A stretch of DNA of 5,581 bases from Acidobacteriota bacterium (GCA_016179005.1 JACOSF010000274.1:1-5581); one strand, 5' to 3'; shown: positions 1-5,500, numbered from the stretch's first letter. The notes: generated from the sequence alone by a model not told the origin. Made by a program: numbers and translations.

Positions 1-97
1 CGCCGCCGGCACCTCTGCAGCCACTGTGCGGGACAACCCGATGTTCGACTCGCTGCGCCAGGACCCGCGCTACCAGCAACTCGTGCAAAAGAAATAA
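1..97 (+). CDS. C-terminal end of an unidentified protein (partial)
   Basis: An open frame enters from the left edge (first complete codon at position 2) and ends at TAA 95-97. It encodes 31 residues ending in NPMFDSLRQDPRYQQLVQKK. The pattern 'P-hydrophobic-F-D-x-hydrophobic-R-x-D-P-R-aromatic-x-x-hydrophobic' resembles the last helix of TPR-containing proteins, including TPR-tailed Ser/Thr kinases and adenylate-cyclase-like regulators common in Acidobacteriota, where a 'DPRF..LL' tail follows the last repeat. That is a family resemblance only; the visible part is too short to name the protein. Nothing upstream is visible, and a hairpin follows 11 bp after the stop. Confidence 0.6.
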   Translation, partial: AAGTSAATVRDNPMFDSLRQDPRYQQLVQKK

Positions 98-108
98 CAC
101 TTCGCACC

Positions 109-136
109 GGCGGGCAATTCTGTTAGGCTGCCCGCC
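109..136 (+). terminator. Possible weak terminator hairpin after the left-edge gene
   Basis: GGCGGGCA (109-116) and TGCCCGCC (129-136) are exact reverse complements: an 8-bp GC-rich stem with a 12-nt loop, starting 11 bp after the stop of the partial gene. There is no T-run after the stem, so it is not a canonical intrinsic terminator. It could be a weak or Rho-assisted terminator, or an mRNA 3'-end stabiliser. Confidence 0.35.
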
Positions 137-193
137 AGCGAACTCGAACGCCGACCCGATTTCCCAAGGTAGGCCCCAACATCTCTTGGTTCT

Positions 194-198
194 GGAGG
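194..198 (+). promoter_or_regulatory. Ribosome binding site fixing the start of the small exported protein
   Basis: GGAGG (within TCTGGAGGTGAAA) ends 5 nt before ATG 204. It is the strongest Shine-Dalgarno match in the window and selects 204 over the in-frame ATG at 186. Confidence 0.8.
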
Positions 199-203
199 TG
201 AAA

Positions 204-662
204 ATGTCTGACCAAACGAAACGGTTCTCGAAAGACCGTTCCAAGGCGCTCTGCCTGATAGCGCTGACGCTTGCTGTCGCGCTCATCTTCGCAGGCAGCG
301 CCATGACGCAAACCCAACAAACGAAGCCCGCGACGGGAACACAGGCAGCCGCGCCCCCTGCCAAAACGCAGCAGCCCGCCGGCGCGAAAACACCAGCGAA
401 GCCGAAAACGGCAACGGGCACAACCATTACCGTTACCATCACGCCCGTATCGCCCACGAACCCTAGGCTCAGCGTCACTCCCGATTCTGTCGGAGTCGGC
501 AGGAACGATGAAGTGGAATGGAAGTGTTCGACCGCCTGCGATTTCAATGTTTCGTTCAATGAAATCGCAAGAAAGCCGTTCAATGACCGCGCGTTCAACA
601 GGAACAGGCCCAGGTCTGGCCACCCGACTGGTGCGCCGGGGAGAATCAAAGGCGGCAGATAA
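204..662 (+). CDS. Small exported hypothetical protein with Pro/Ala/Lys-rich linker
   Basis: Encodes 152 residues. The start is ATG 204, chosen because GGAGG at 194-198 lies 5 nt upstream; an in-frame ATG at 186 has no such site. The N-terminus is basic (KRFSKDRSK) followed by a hydrophobic stretch, about residues 15-33 (LCLIALTLAVALIFAGSA), consistent with a Sec signal peptide or an N-terminal anchor. No lipobox cysteine follows it. Residues 35-72 are a low-complexity Thr/Gln/Pro/Ala/Lys linker. Residues 74-120 look like a small beta-rich domain (TITVTITPVSP, LSVTPDSVGVGRNDEVEWKC) with a C-x3-C pair at C108 and C112. The tail 121-152 is Arg/Asn-rich. The VTPDSV-x5-DEVEWK segment recalls secreted cupredoxin-like folds, but I see no clear copper ligand set. 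The TAA at 660-662 is followed in frame by a further 13 sense codons to TAG 702-704 (RFGKLELPGGPKA), so the protein may be C-terminally truncated. Function unknown; likely periplasmic or surface exposed. Confidence 0.75.
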   Translation: MSDQTKRFSKDRSKALCLIALTLAVALIFAGSAMTQTQQTKPATGTQAAAPPAKTQQPAGAKTPAKPKTATGTTITVTITPVSPTNPRLSVTPDSVGVGRNDEVEWKCSTACDFNVSFNEIARKPFNDRAFNRNRPRSGHPTGAPGRIKGGR

Positions 663-725
663 AGATTCGGTAAGCTGGAGCTGCCCGGTGGCCCGAAAGC
701 ATAGGAGGCCTTCCGCAGAGAGTGT

Positions 726-741
726 GGAGGCGCGCGCCTCC
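726..741. terminator. Perfect 16-bp palindrome between convergent genes, possible bidirectional terminator
   Basis: GGAGGCGCGCGCCTCC is fully self-complementary. As RNA it folds as a 6-bp stem (GGAGGC/GCCTCC) with a GCGC loop. It sits 4 bp beyond the ligA stop on the minus strand and 64 bp beyond the TAA of the small exported protein on the plus strand, the position expected of a shared terminator. Neither strand has a T-run after it, so intrinsic termination is not assured. Confidence 0.45.
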
Positions 742-745
742 GCTG

Positions 746-2761
746 CTACTTGCTGAGAAGTTTTTGGAAGGCGGCTTCGTCCAGGATGGCGATGCCCAGG
801 GATTTGGCTTTGTCGTACTTCGAGCCGGGCTCGACGCCGACCACGACGTAATCTGTTTTCTTGCTCACCGAAGACGTCACTTTGCCGCCGTGGCTGGTGA
901 CGAGTCCCCCCGCTTGTTCGCGCGAGTAGTTGCTGAGTTCACCGGTGAAGACGAAAGTCTTCCCCGCCAGGCGCGTGTCCTTCGGCGCCTTGCGCTCTTC
1001 CTTTACATTGAGTCCGGCCTCCACCAGCCGCTTCACCAGCTTCTTGTTAGCCGCTTCGGAAAAGAACTCCACGATGCTGGCGGCGACCTTCGGGCCGACT
1101 TCGGGAACTTCGATGAGCTGCTCTTCGGTGGCGTCTTTCAGCGCGTCGAGCGAGCCAAAGTGCTCGGCCAGAAGCTGCCCGGTGCGCTCGCCGACAAAGC
1201 GGATGCCCAGCGCATAAATGAGCCGGGAGAGGCTCAGCTTCTTGCTGGCTTCAATTTCGTCCAATAGATTCTGCGCGGATTTTTCCGCCATGCGCTCGAG
1301 CGCGGCCAGCGGCTCGAGCTTCAGGTGATACAGGTCGGCCACGTCCTTCACCATGCCACTGTCCACAAGCTGGTCAACGATTTTTTCGCCCAGGCCGTCG
1401 ATGTTCATGGCGTGGCGACCGGCAAAATGCAGGAGCGACTCCTTGCGCTTGGCAGGGCACGCGGCGTTGACGCAGCGGTAGGCGACCTCGTCCTCGGCCT
1501 TGTGGATGCGGCTGCCGCACTCGGGGCATTTCGTGAGAATCGCAAACGGCCGCCGGTCCTTCCCTTCCTTCACCACTTTCACAACGTGCGGAATCACTTC
1601 CCCGGCACGCTCGATGAGCACGGTATCGCCAATCTGCACGCCCAAGCGCTCGACCTCGTCCATGTTGTGCAGCGTTGAGCGGCTGACGGTGACGCCGCCA
1701 ACCTGCACCGGCTCGAGCACGGCCACCGGCGTGAGCGCGCCGGTGCGGCCCACCTGCACAATGATGTCGTTGACCAATGTGGTTTCCTGCCGCGCGGGAT
1801 ATTTGTAAGCGATGGCCCAGCGCGGGGCCTTGGCGGTGTGGCCGAGCTCTTGCTGCACAGCCGCTTCGTCCACCTTGACCACGATGCCGTCAATTTCGTA
1901 GGGTAACTTTTCTCGCTTTTCTTCCCAGCGGTCGCAGTACTTCTCCACTTCTTCGATGGAGCGGCTCGCGGCGAATTCGGCGCAGATGCGGAATTGCATC
2001 TGCTGGAGCGCAGCGAGTGAATCCGCGTGGCGCTTGAGCGGTGGGCGGCCGTCCGCGAGCAGCAGGTAGGCATAGAAGTCGAGGCGGCGCGAGGCGGTGA
2101 TCGCGGGATCGAGCACGCGCACCGCGCCAGCGGCGGTGTTGCGCGGGTTCACGTAGCGCTTCAGGCCTTGCTGCTCCTGCTGGCGATTCAGCCCTTCAAA
2201 GGCCGCACGGGTCATGATGATTTCGCCGCGGACTTCGAAGTCGCCGGGGAGGCGGTGCTTCTTGAGAATGTCGCGGGCCACGCTCAGGGGAATCGAGCGA
2301 ATCGTTTTGACGTTGGGCGTGACGTCCTCGCCGGTCGTGCCGTCGCCGCGAGTGACGCCGCGAACGAGCACGCCGTCCTCATACTGCAGCGAAATGCTGA
2401 GGCCGTCGAACTTGTGCTCGCAGACGTAGTCCACGCGATCGCGGCCGATGCCTTCGCGGACGCGCCGGTCGAAGTCGCGCAGCTCGTCGTAGGAATAGGC
2501 ATTGTCCAGGCTGAGCATCGCGCGCGAATGGCGGACGGTGAGAAAGCCCTCGCGGGGCGCGCCGCCGACGCGCTGCGAAGGCGAATCCGGCGTAACCAGC
2601 CTGGGGTGCTCGGCTTCGAGCGCCTTGAGCTGATTCATCAGCCGGTCGAACTTGGCGTCGGAAATCTCCGGCTCGTCGAGGACGTAATAGCAATACTCAT
2701 GATGGCGGATTTCCTGGCGCAGCCGGGCGATGTCTTTGGCAGCCGCTTTAGCAGACGACAT
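746..2761 (-). CDS. ligA: NAD+-dependent DNA ligase LigA
   Basis: Encodes a 671-residue NAD+-dependent DNA ligase, the usual length for the family. It seals nicks in duplex DNA, joining Okazaki fragments and completing repair, with NAD+ as adenylate donor. All domains are present in order: Ia NMN-binding region (about 1-70, with YCYYVLDEP and DAKFDRL); adenylation domain with MLSLDNAYS (82-90) and motif I EHKFDG (115-120), where K117 is the predicted AMP-accepting lysine; RGDGTTGEDVT (138-148); VRGE (177-180); YEIDGIVVKVD (288-298); OB fold with VGRTGALTPVA (337-347) and ERAGEVIPHV (384-393); a four-cysteine zinc site C412, C415, C430, C435; helix-hairpin-helix repeats (about 450-585); and a C-terminal BRCT domain (about 595-671, GKTFVFTGEL). 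The start ATG at 2761-2759 has GAGGG (2772-2768 on the minus strand) 6 nt upstream. No catalytic residue appears missing, so it should be active and probably essential. It is divergent from the lipid kinase gene and convergent with the small exported protein gene. A perfect TATAAT lies about 43 bp upstream. Confidence 0.98.
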   Translation of the reverse strand: MSSAKAAAKDIARLRQEIRHHEYCYYVLDEPEISDAKFDRLMNQLKALEAEHPRLVTPDSPSQRVGGAPREGFLTVRHSRAMLSLDNAYSYDELRDFDRRVREGIGRDRVDYVCEHKFDGLSISLQYEDGVLVRGVTRGDGTTGEDVTPNVKTIRSIPLSVARDILKKHRLPGDFEVRGEIIMTRAAFEGLNRQQEQQGLKRYVNPRNTAAGAVRVLDPAITASRRLDFYAYLLLADGRPPLKRHADSLAALQQMQFRICAEFAASRSIEEVEKYCDRWEEKREKLPYEIDGIVVKVDEAAVQQELGHTAKAPRWAIAYKYPARQETTLVNDIIVQVGRTGALTPVAVLEPVQVGGVTVSRSTLHNMDEVERLGVQIGDTVLIERAGEVIPHVVKVVKEGKDRRPFAILTKCPECGSRIHKAEDEVAYRCVNAACPAKRKESLLHFAGRHAMNIDGLGEKIVDQLVDSGMVKDVADLYHLKLEPLAALERMAEKSAQNLLDEIEASKKLSLSRLIYALGIRFVGERTGQLLAEHFGSLDALKDATEEQLIEVPEVGPKVAASIVEFFSEAANKKLVKRLVEAGLNVKEERKAPKDTRLAGKTFVFTGELSNYSREQAGGLVTSHGGKVTSSVSKKTDYVVVGVEPGSKYDKAKSLGIAILDEAAFQKLLSK

Positions 2762-2803
2762 GCAATGCCCTCAGAGGAACAGTGGCGGTTCGACGGCATT
2801 GAT

Positions 2804-2809
2804 ATTATA
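2804..2809 (-). promoter_or_regulatory. -10 element of the putative ligA promoter
   Basis: On the minus strand the hexamer is a perfect TATAAT, in an AT-rich patch (2801-2818) inside otherwise GC-rich DNA. The hexamer 17 bp further upstream (2827-2832, ATAAGA on the minus strand) matches TTGACA at only 3 of 6 positions, so the -35 is weak. The predicted transcription start near 2797 would give a 5' leader of about 35 nt carrying the ligA ribosome binding site. Confidence 0.5.
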
Positions 2810-2813
2810 CAAT
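2808..2813 (+). promoter_or_regulatory. Possible -10 element for the lipid kinase gene
   Basis: TACAAT (5 of 6 to TATAAT) on the plus strand overlaps the opposing ligA -10 by two bases; TATTAT at 2803-2808 is an alternative. No convincing -35 lies 16-18 bp upstream. If used, transcription would begin near 2820 with a leader of about 53 nt before ATG 2873. Confidence 0.3.
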
Positions 2814-2819
2814 TTCTAC

Positions 2820-2838
2820 GACTGCGTCTTATGCAGTC
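2820..2838. repeat. Inverted repeat (hairpin or operator) in the ligA/lipid kinase intergenic region
   Basis: GACTGC (2820-2825) and GCAGTC (2833-2838) are exact reverse complements. Inside them T2827 pairs with A2831 and G2826 with T2832 as a wobble, giving an 8-bp stem and a 3-nt CTT loop in RNA. The repeat overlaps the -35 position of the ligA promoter and the expected transcription start of the kinase gene. It could be an operator acting on both genes or a 5'-leader hairpin of the kinase mRNA. Confidence 0.45.
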
Positions 2839-2872
2839 AATGCGCGCGCGATTTGACTCGGCTGTGAGGCGA

Positions 2873-3796
2873 ATGCTAACCGGAATCCGCGATGCGGTCA
2901 TCATCTACAACCCGACGGCGGGGCGAGGTCGCCGCCGCCGACGCACGCAACTGGAGCGCGCCCAGCACATTTTGAAGCAGGCGGGGATTCTGACGGAGTT
3001 GGAAGCGACCACCGGGCCGGGGTCGGCCACCGAACAGGCGCGCAATGCGGTGGCGGACGGGCGGCAACTCGTGATTGCCTGCGGCGGCGATGGCACCATC
3101 AACGAAATCGTCAACGGGCTGGCCGGCAGTCAGGTTCCCATGGCAGTGCTGCCCGGCGGAACCGCCAACGTACTGGTGAAGGAATTGTCCCTGCCCTGGG
3201 ACATCCCGCGCGCGGCGGAGCGGCTGGCGCGAGGCACGCTGCGGCGGATTGCCCTGGGCCTGGCTTTTTCTCCGGAGATTCCCGGCGGCCAGCGTTTTTT
3301 TATCGCCATGGCCGGCGCGGGGCCGGATGGAAAACTGGTGAATGCAGTCGACCTCGAGACGAAGCGCCGGATGGGCATTCTGGCCTACTGGGTCGAAGGC
3401 ATCCGACAACTGTTGACATACGCTTTTCCGGCGTTTCGCATCATCACTGCCGAACAGGAGCACACGGGAACGCTGGTGGTGGTGGGGCGCACGAAGCACT
3501 ACGGTGGGCCCGTGATGATTACCACGGAAGCGGATTTGTTCGAGGACCGCTTCGAAGTTTTCTTGGCGACCACACAGAAGCGTTGGCGGTACGCCACGGA
3601 TATGGTGAAGTTGTTGCGCGGGCGTCACAAAACGATCGCGGACGATTTTTTCTGGAAGACGACTTCCGTGCGGTGCGAGCCGATGGGCGGCGAGGATGTC
3701 TGGGCGCAGGTGGACGGCGAGCCCATCGGCAAGCTGCCAGTGGAATTCACAATCATGCCGGATGCGTTGACGCTGGTGGTGCCAAGCAAGAGTTAA
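2873..3796 (+). CDS. Diacylglycerol kinase family lipid kinase (DagK/YegS type)
   Basis: Encodes 307 residues, normal for the soluble diacylglycerol kinase catalytic family (DgkB, YegS, LCB5). These enzymes transfer phosphate from ATP to diacylglycerol or a related lipid at the inner face of the membrane. Visible landmarks: IYNPTAGRGR (11-20) at the start of the Rossmann-like N-domain; nucleotide-binding GGDGT (71-75) followed by INEIVNGL; PGGTANV (95-101); AGAGPDG (147-153); ADLFEDRFEVF (220-230), matching the family's DDGxLD element; and QVDGEPIG (279-286), whose E283 corresponds to the general base region of DgkB. The frame stays open far upstream, antisense to ligA, so the start must be chosen. 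ATG 2873 fits best: it has GAGG at 2866-2869, although spacing is only 3 nt, and homologues begin a few residues before the YNP motif. In-frame ATGs at 2831 and 2840 lack a ribosome binding site and lie in or beside the hairpin. The lipid substrate cannot be told from sequence. It is probably co-transcribed with the hydrolase 35 bp downstream. Confidence 0.93.
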   Translation: MLTGIRDAVIIYNPTAGRGRRRRRTQLERAQHILKQAGILTELEATTGPGSATEQARNAVADGRQLVIACGGDGTINEIVNGLAGSQVPMAVLPGGTANVLVKELSLPWDIPRAAERLARGTLRRIALGLAFSPEIPGGQRFFIAMAGAGPDGKLVNAVDLETKRRMGILAYWVEGIRQLLTYAFPAFRIITAEQEHTGTLVVVGRTKHYGGPVMITTEADLFEDRFEVFLATTQKRWRYATDMVKLLRGRHKTIADDFFWKTTSVRCEPMGGEDVWAQVDGEPIGKLPVEFTIMPDALTLVVPSKS

Positions 3797-3799
3797 AGG

Positions 3800-3814
3800 G
3801 TTGAAAGGTTCAAC
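3800..3814 (+). repeat. Short inverted repeat between lipid kinase and hydrolase genes
   Basis: GTTGAA-AGG-TTCAAC forms a 6-bp stem with a 3-nt loop, starting 3 bp after the kinase stop. It is AT-rich and lacks a T-run, so it is unlikely to be an efficient terminator; it may moderate read-through or mRNA decay within the presumed two-gene operon. The surrounding sequence 3795-3825 is also a degenerate repeat of AAAGG-type units about 9 nt apart. Confidence 0.4.
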
Positions 3815-3831
3815 AGGTAAAGGGGAATAGT

Positions 3832-4848
3832 GTGGAGCCGGTAACGCATGGATTGACGTCGCTGGCGCTGGGGCGCGGGGGATTGAACAAAGTGACGCGC
3901 ATGGCCACGCCCATGCTCCTGGTGGCGGGGTACGCGCCGGACGTGGACTGGCTCACGTACTTCATGGGTGCGCCTCTGATGTTCCATTACCGCCGCGCGA
4001 TCACGCATTCGCTGGCGGGCGCGGCGGCGCTGGCCGTGCTGGTGGCCGCCGTTTTCTGGTGGTTTGGACGCAAGCACCCCACCGCGCCGCTGCGATTCTG
4101 GCGCGCGCTCGCCGTATGCGGCATCGGCGCTGGCAGTCACTTGCTGCTGGACCTGCCCAACCGGTATGGGCTTCGGCTGTTCTGGCCGTTCAGCGACCAA
4201 TGGGTGGCGTGGAACATCATCGATACGGTGGATGTGTGGGTGCTCGCGGTGCTGCTGCTCGGGATGCTGTTGCCGGGGTTGTTCCGGCTGGTGAGCGAGG
4301 AAATCGGCGCGCGTCCGGAGCGGCGCGGGCCGCAGCGCGGCGCGATTGTGGCGCTGGTGCTGCTGGCCGCCTATGCCACCGGAAAGTTCGTGTTGCAGCA
4401 GCGCGCGGTGCAGGTTCTCTCCGCGCGGCTCTACCACGGTGACGCGCCCCTGGACGTGGGAGCGTTTCCGTCGTACGTGTCGCCGCTGGCGTGGCGGGGA
4501 ATCGTCGAAACGGAAAACACCATGGAAGAAGTGGAAGTGCGGCTGGGCCCCGGAAGCTATTTCGATCCGGACCGCAGCGTGACCAATTACAAGCCGGAGC
4601 CATCGCCGATGCTGGAAGCCGCCCGGCAAACGCGGACCTTTGCAGAATTCATCCCCTCTGCGAGGTTTCCCCTCGCGCGCGTCGTGCGCACCCGGGACGG
4701 CTACCGCGTGGAATTGCGCGACCTGCGGTTCTCCAACGACTCCACGCGCTGGGGCGGTTTCGTGGCCATCGTGGAAATGGATGAGGAGATGCACGTACGG
4801 AAGGAATCGATCAGCTCCGTGCCGCAAGGGAAGCAGAACACGAGGTAG
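3832..4848 (+). CDS. Membrane-bound metal-dependent hydrolase, YdjM/DUF457 (LexA-binding inner membrane-associated hydrolase) family
   Basis: Encodes 338 residues from GTG 3832, with AGGGG at 3821-3825 giving 6-nt spacing. The N-terminal 155 residues carry the YdjM/PF04307 signature: MEPVTHGLTS (H6), the acidic pair in APDVDWL (D37, D39), RRAITHSL (H59), and SHLLLDLPNRYGLRLFWPF (H103, D107). The conserved His/Asp residues are thought to bind metal. Hydrophobic segments lie at about 60-77, 92-107, 133-152 and 170-186, so it is an integral membrane protein. Residues about 190-338 are a polar C-terminal domain of unknown function with beta-like segments (VEVRLGPGSYF, YRVELRDLRF, FVAIVEMDEEMHV), probably on the periplasmic side as is common in longer members. 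The family name 'hydrolase' comes from databases; the physiological substrate is not known, though distant similarity to membrane phospholipase C-like zinc enzymes has been suggested for related families. It follows the lipid kinase by 35 bp on the same strand, consistent with one operon. Confidence 0.85.
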   Translation: MEPVTHGLTSLALGRGGLNKVTRMATPMLLVAGYAPDVDWLTYFMGAPLMFHYRRAITHSLAGAAALAVLVAAVFWWFGRKHPTAPLRFWRALAVCGIGAGSHLLLDLPNRYGLRLFWPFSDQWVAWNIIDTVDVWVLAVLLLGMLLPGLFRLVSEEIGARPERRGPQRGAIVALVLLAAYATGKFVLQQRAVQVLSARLYHGDAPLDVGAFPSYVSPLAWRGIVETENTMEEVEVRLGPGSYFDPDRSVTNYKPEPSPMLEAARQTRTFAEFIPSARFPLARVVRTRDGYRVELRDLRFSNDSTRWGGFVAIVEMDEEMHVRKESISSVPQGKQNTR

Positions 4849-4849
4849 C

Positions 4850-4867
4850 CAGCCGCGGTCAGGGCTG
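4850..4867. terminator. Possible hairpin at the convergent junction of hydrolase and DedA genes
   Basis: CAGCC (4850-4854) pairs with GGCTG (4863-4867) around an 8-nt loop, spanning the 10-bp gap and the last codons of the DedA gene. The stem is short and there is no T-run, so it is a weak candidate for a shared terminator, noted because the two genes nearly abut tail to tail. Confidence 0.2.
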
Positions 4868-5467
4868 CGGCGGCGTGGAGCGGAAAGCAAAGCGCGTCAC
4901 CAGCCAGCTCGCGGCCACCAGACCCAGAAGGATCAGCGTGAATTCCGCGGGATGGTGCTTCAACCAGTCAAAGGCCTGATCCCCATAGCGAACCGCCAGA
5001 ATTCCCTCCGCGATGTACCGGAAGCCGCGGCCCAAGACCAACGCGAGAACAAAGGTGCGCCGGTTCATCTGGAATACGCCGGCGGCGATCACAAAGGCCT
5101 TGAAGGGCATCGGCGGCGGAAGGATGGACGGAATGGCAATGCTGAGAAAGTCGTTCCGGTTCACCCAGCCGCGGATGCGCTCAGCACGAGGGCCGGCCGC
5201 CTTGCGAAACATCACTTCCCCGCCCTTCTTCGCCAGGAAATAGAGGAAGAAACTGCCGGCCAGCGAGCCGAGCGTGGCCATCAGGACGTAGTAGGGCATG
5301 CGCGCGGGCGCACGGACCGAATAGCTGATTACCAGGAAATCGTTGATCACCGGCAGCGAAAAGACGGAAGCGTCCAGAAAAGCAGCCAGGAAAAGGCCCA
5401 GGCCTCCCAGGGACTGGAGGAAAAGTACGAGCTGCTTGAGCCAGGCAGGAAGCTTGTTGAGGTTCAT
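4859..5467 (-). CDS. DedA/VTT-domain (SNARE-associated) integral membrane protein
   Basis: Encodes 202 residues, the size of compact DedA/VTT (PF09335) proteins. This superfamily is linked to membrane homeostasis, and some members flip or scramble phospholipids or undecaprenyl phosphate. Hydrophobic segments lie at about 13-34, 38-50 (possible re-entrant), 58-79, 107-132, 135-147 and 174-192. The family's glycine-rich pattern is seen in LGSLAGSFFLYFLAKKGG (66-83), followed by AIPSILPPPMPFKAFVIAAG (111-130), VFQMNRRTF (131-139), and GRGFRYIAEGILAVRYG (146-162). In classical DedA proteins the middle element carries F-x-R-F-x-P-x-x-R; here that arginine pair is replaced by the PPPMPFK version, placing the protein in a divergent VTT subgroup whose substrate is unknown. 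ATG 5467 is the only reasonable start, because an in-frame TGA lies eight codons upstream. There is no good ribosome binding site; the nearest purine run, GAGAA, is 13 nt away. A -10-like TACAAT lies about 34 bp upstream. The gene is convergent with the hydrolase gene, with 10 bp between the stops. Confidence 0.88.
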   Translation of the reverse strand: MNLNKLPAWLKQLVLFLQSLGGLGLFLAAFLDASVFSLPVINDFLVISYSVRAPARMPYYVLMATLGSLAGSFFLYFLAKKGGEVMFRKAAGPRAERIRGWVNRNDFLSIAIPSILPPPMPFKAFVIAAGVFQMNRRTFVLALVLGRGFRYIAEGILAVRYGDQAFDWLKHHPAEFTLILLGLVAASWLVTRFAFRSTPPQP

Positions 5468-5500
5468 TGTGCGGGCGATGTTCTCATTTCAAAAACGAGC

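Noticed and set aside
164..189. CCAAG/CTTGG inverted repeat in the leader of the small exported protein gene
   Set aside because: Only 5 bp with a 16-nt loop; expected by chance and not near a recognisable promoter.
123..623. 166-codon minus-strand open frame opposite the small exported protein
   Set aside because: Arg/Gly/Cys-rich shadow. The plus frame has a strong ribosome binding site and a signal-like N-terminus.
2806..2811. TATACA as an alternative rightward -10
   Set aside because: Only 4 of 6 to consensus and without a -35; TACAAT at 2808-2813 is the better match.
2027..2830. Long open frame upstream of and in frame with the lipid kinase, antisense to ligA
   Set aside because: It is a complement shadow of ligA coding sequence in GC-rich DNA. 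Its translation is low-complexity Ala/Arg/Val/Glu without family features, and the intact ligA on the other strand explains the sequence.
2876..3628. 250-codon minus-strand open frame opposite the lipid kinase
   Set aside because: The plus strand carries conserved lipid kinase motifs (GGDGT, PGGTAN, DGE); the antisense frame has no recognisable motif or start signal.
3793..4890. 365-codon minus-strand open frame opposite the hydrolase gene
   Set aside because: Its translation is rich in His/Arg/Gln/Pro, typical of antisense GC-rich frames, while the plus strand has a recognisable YdjM-type protein with a ribosome binding site.
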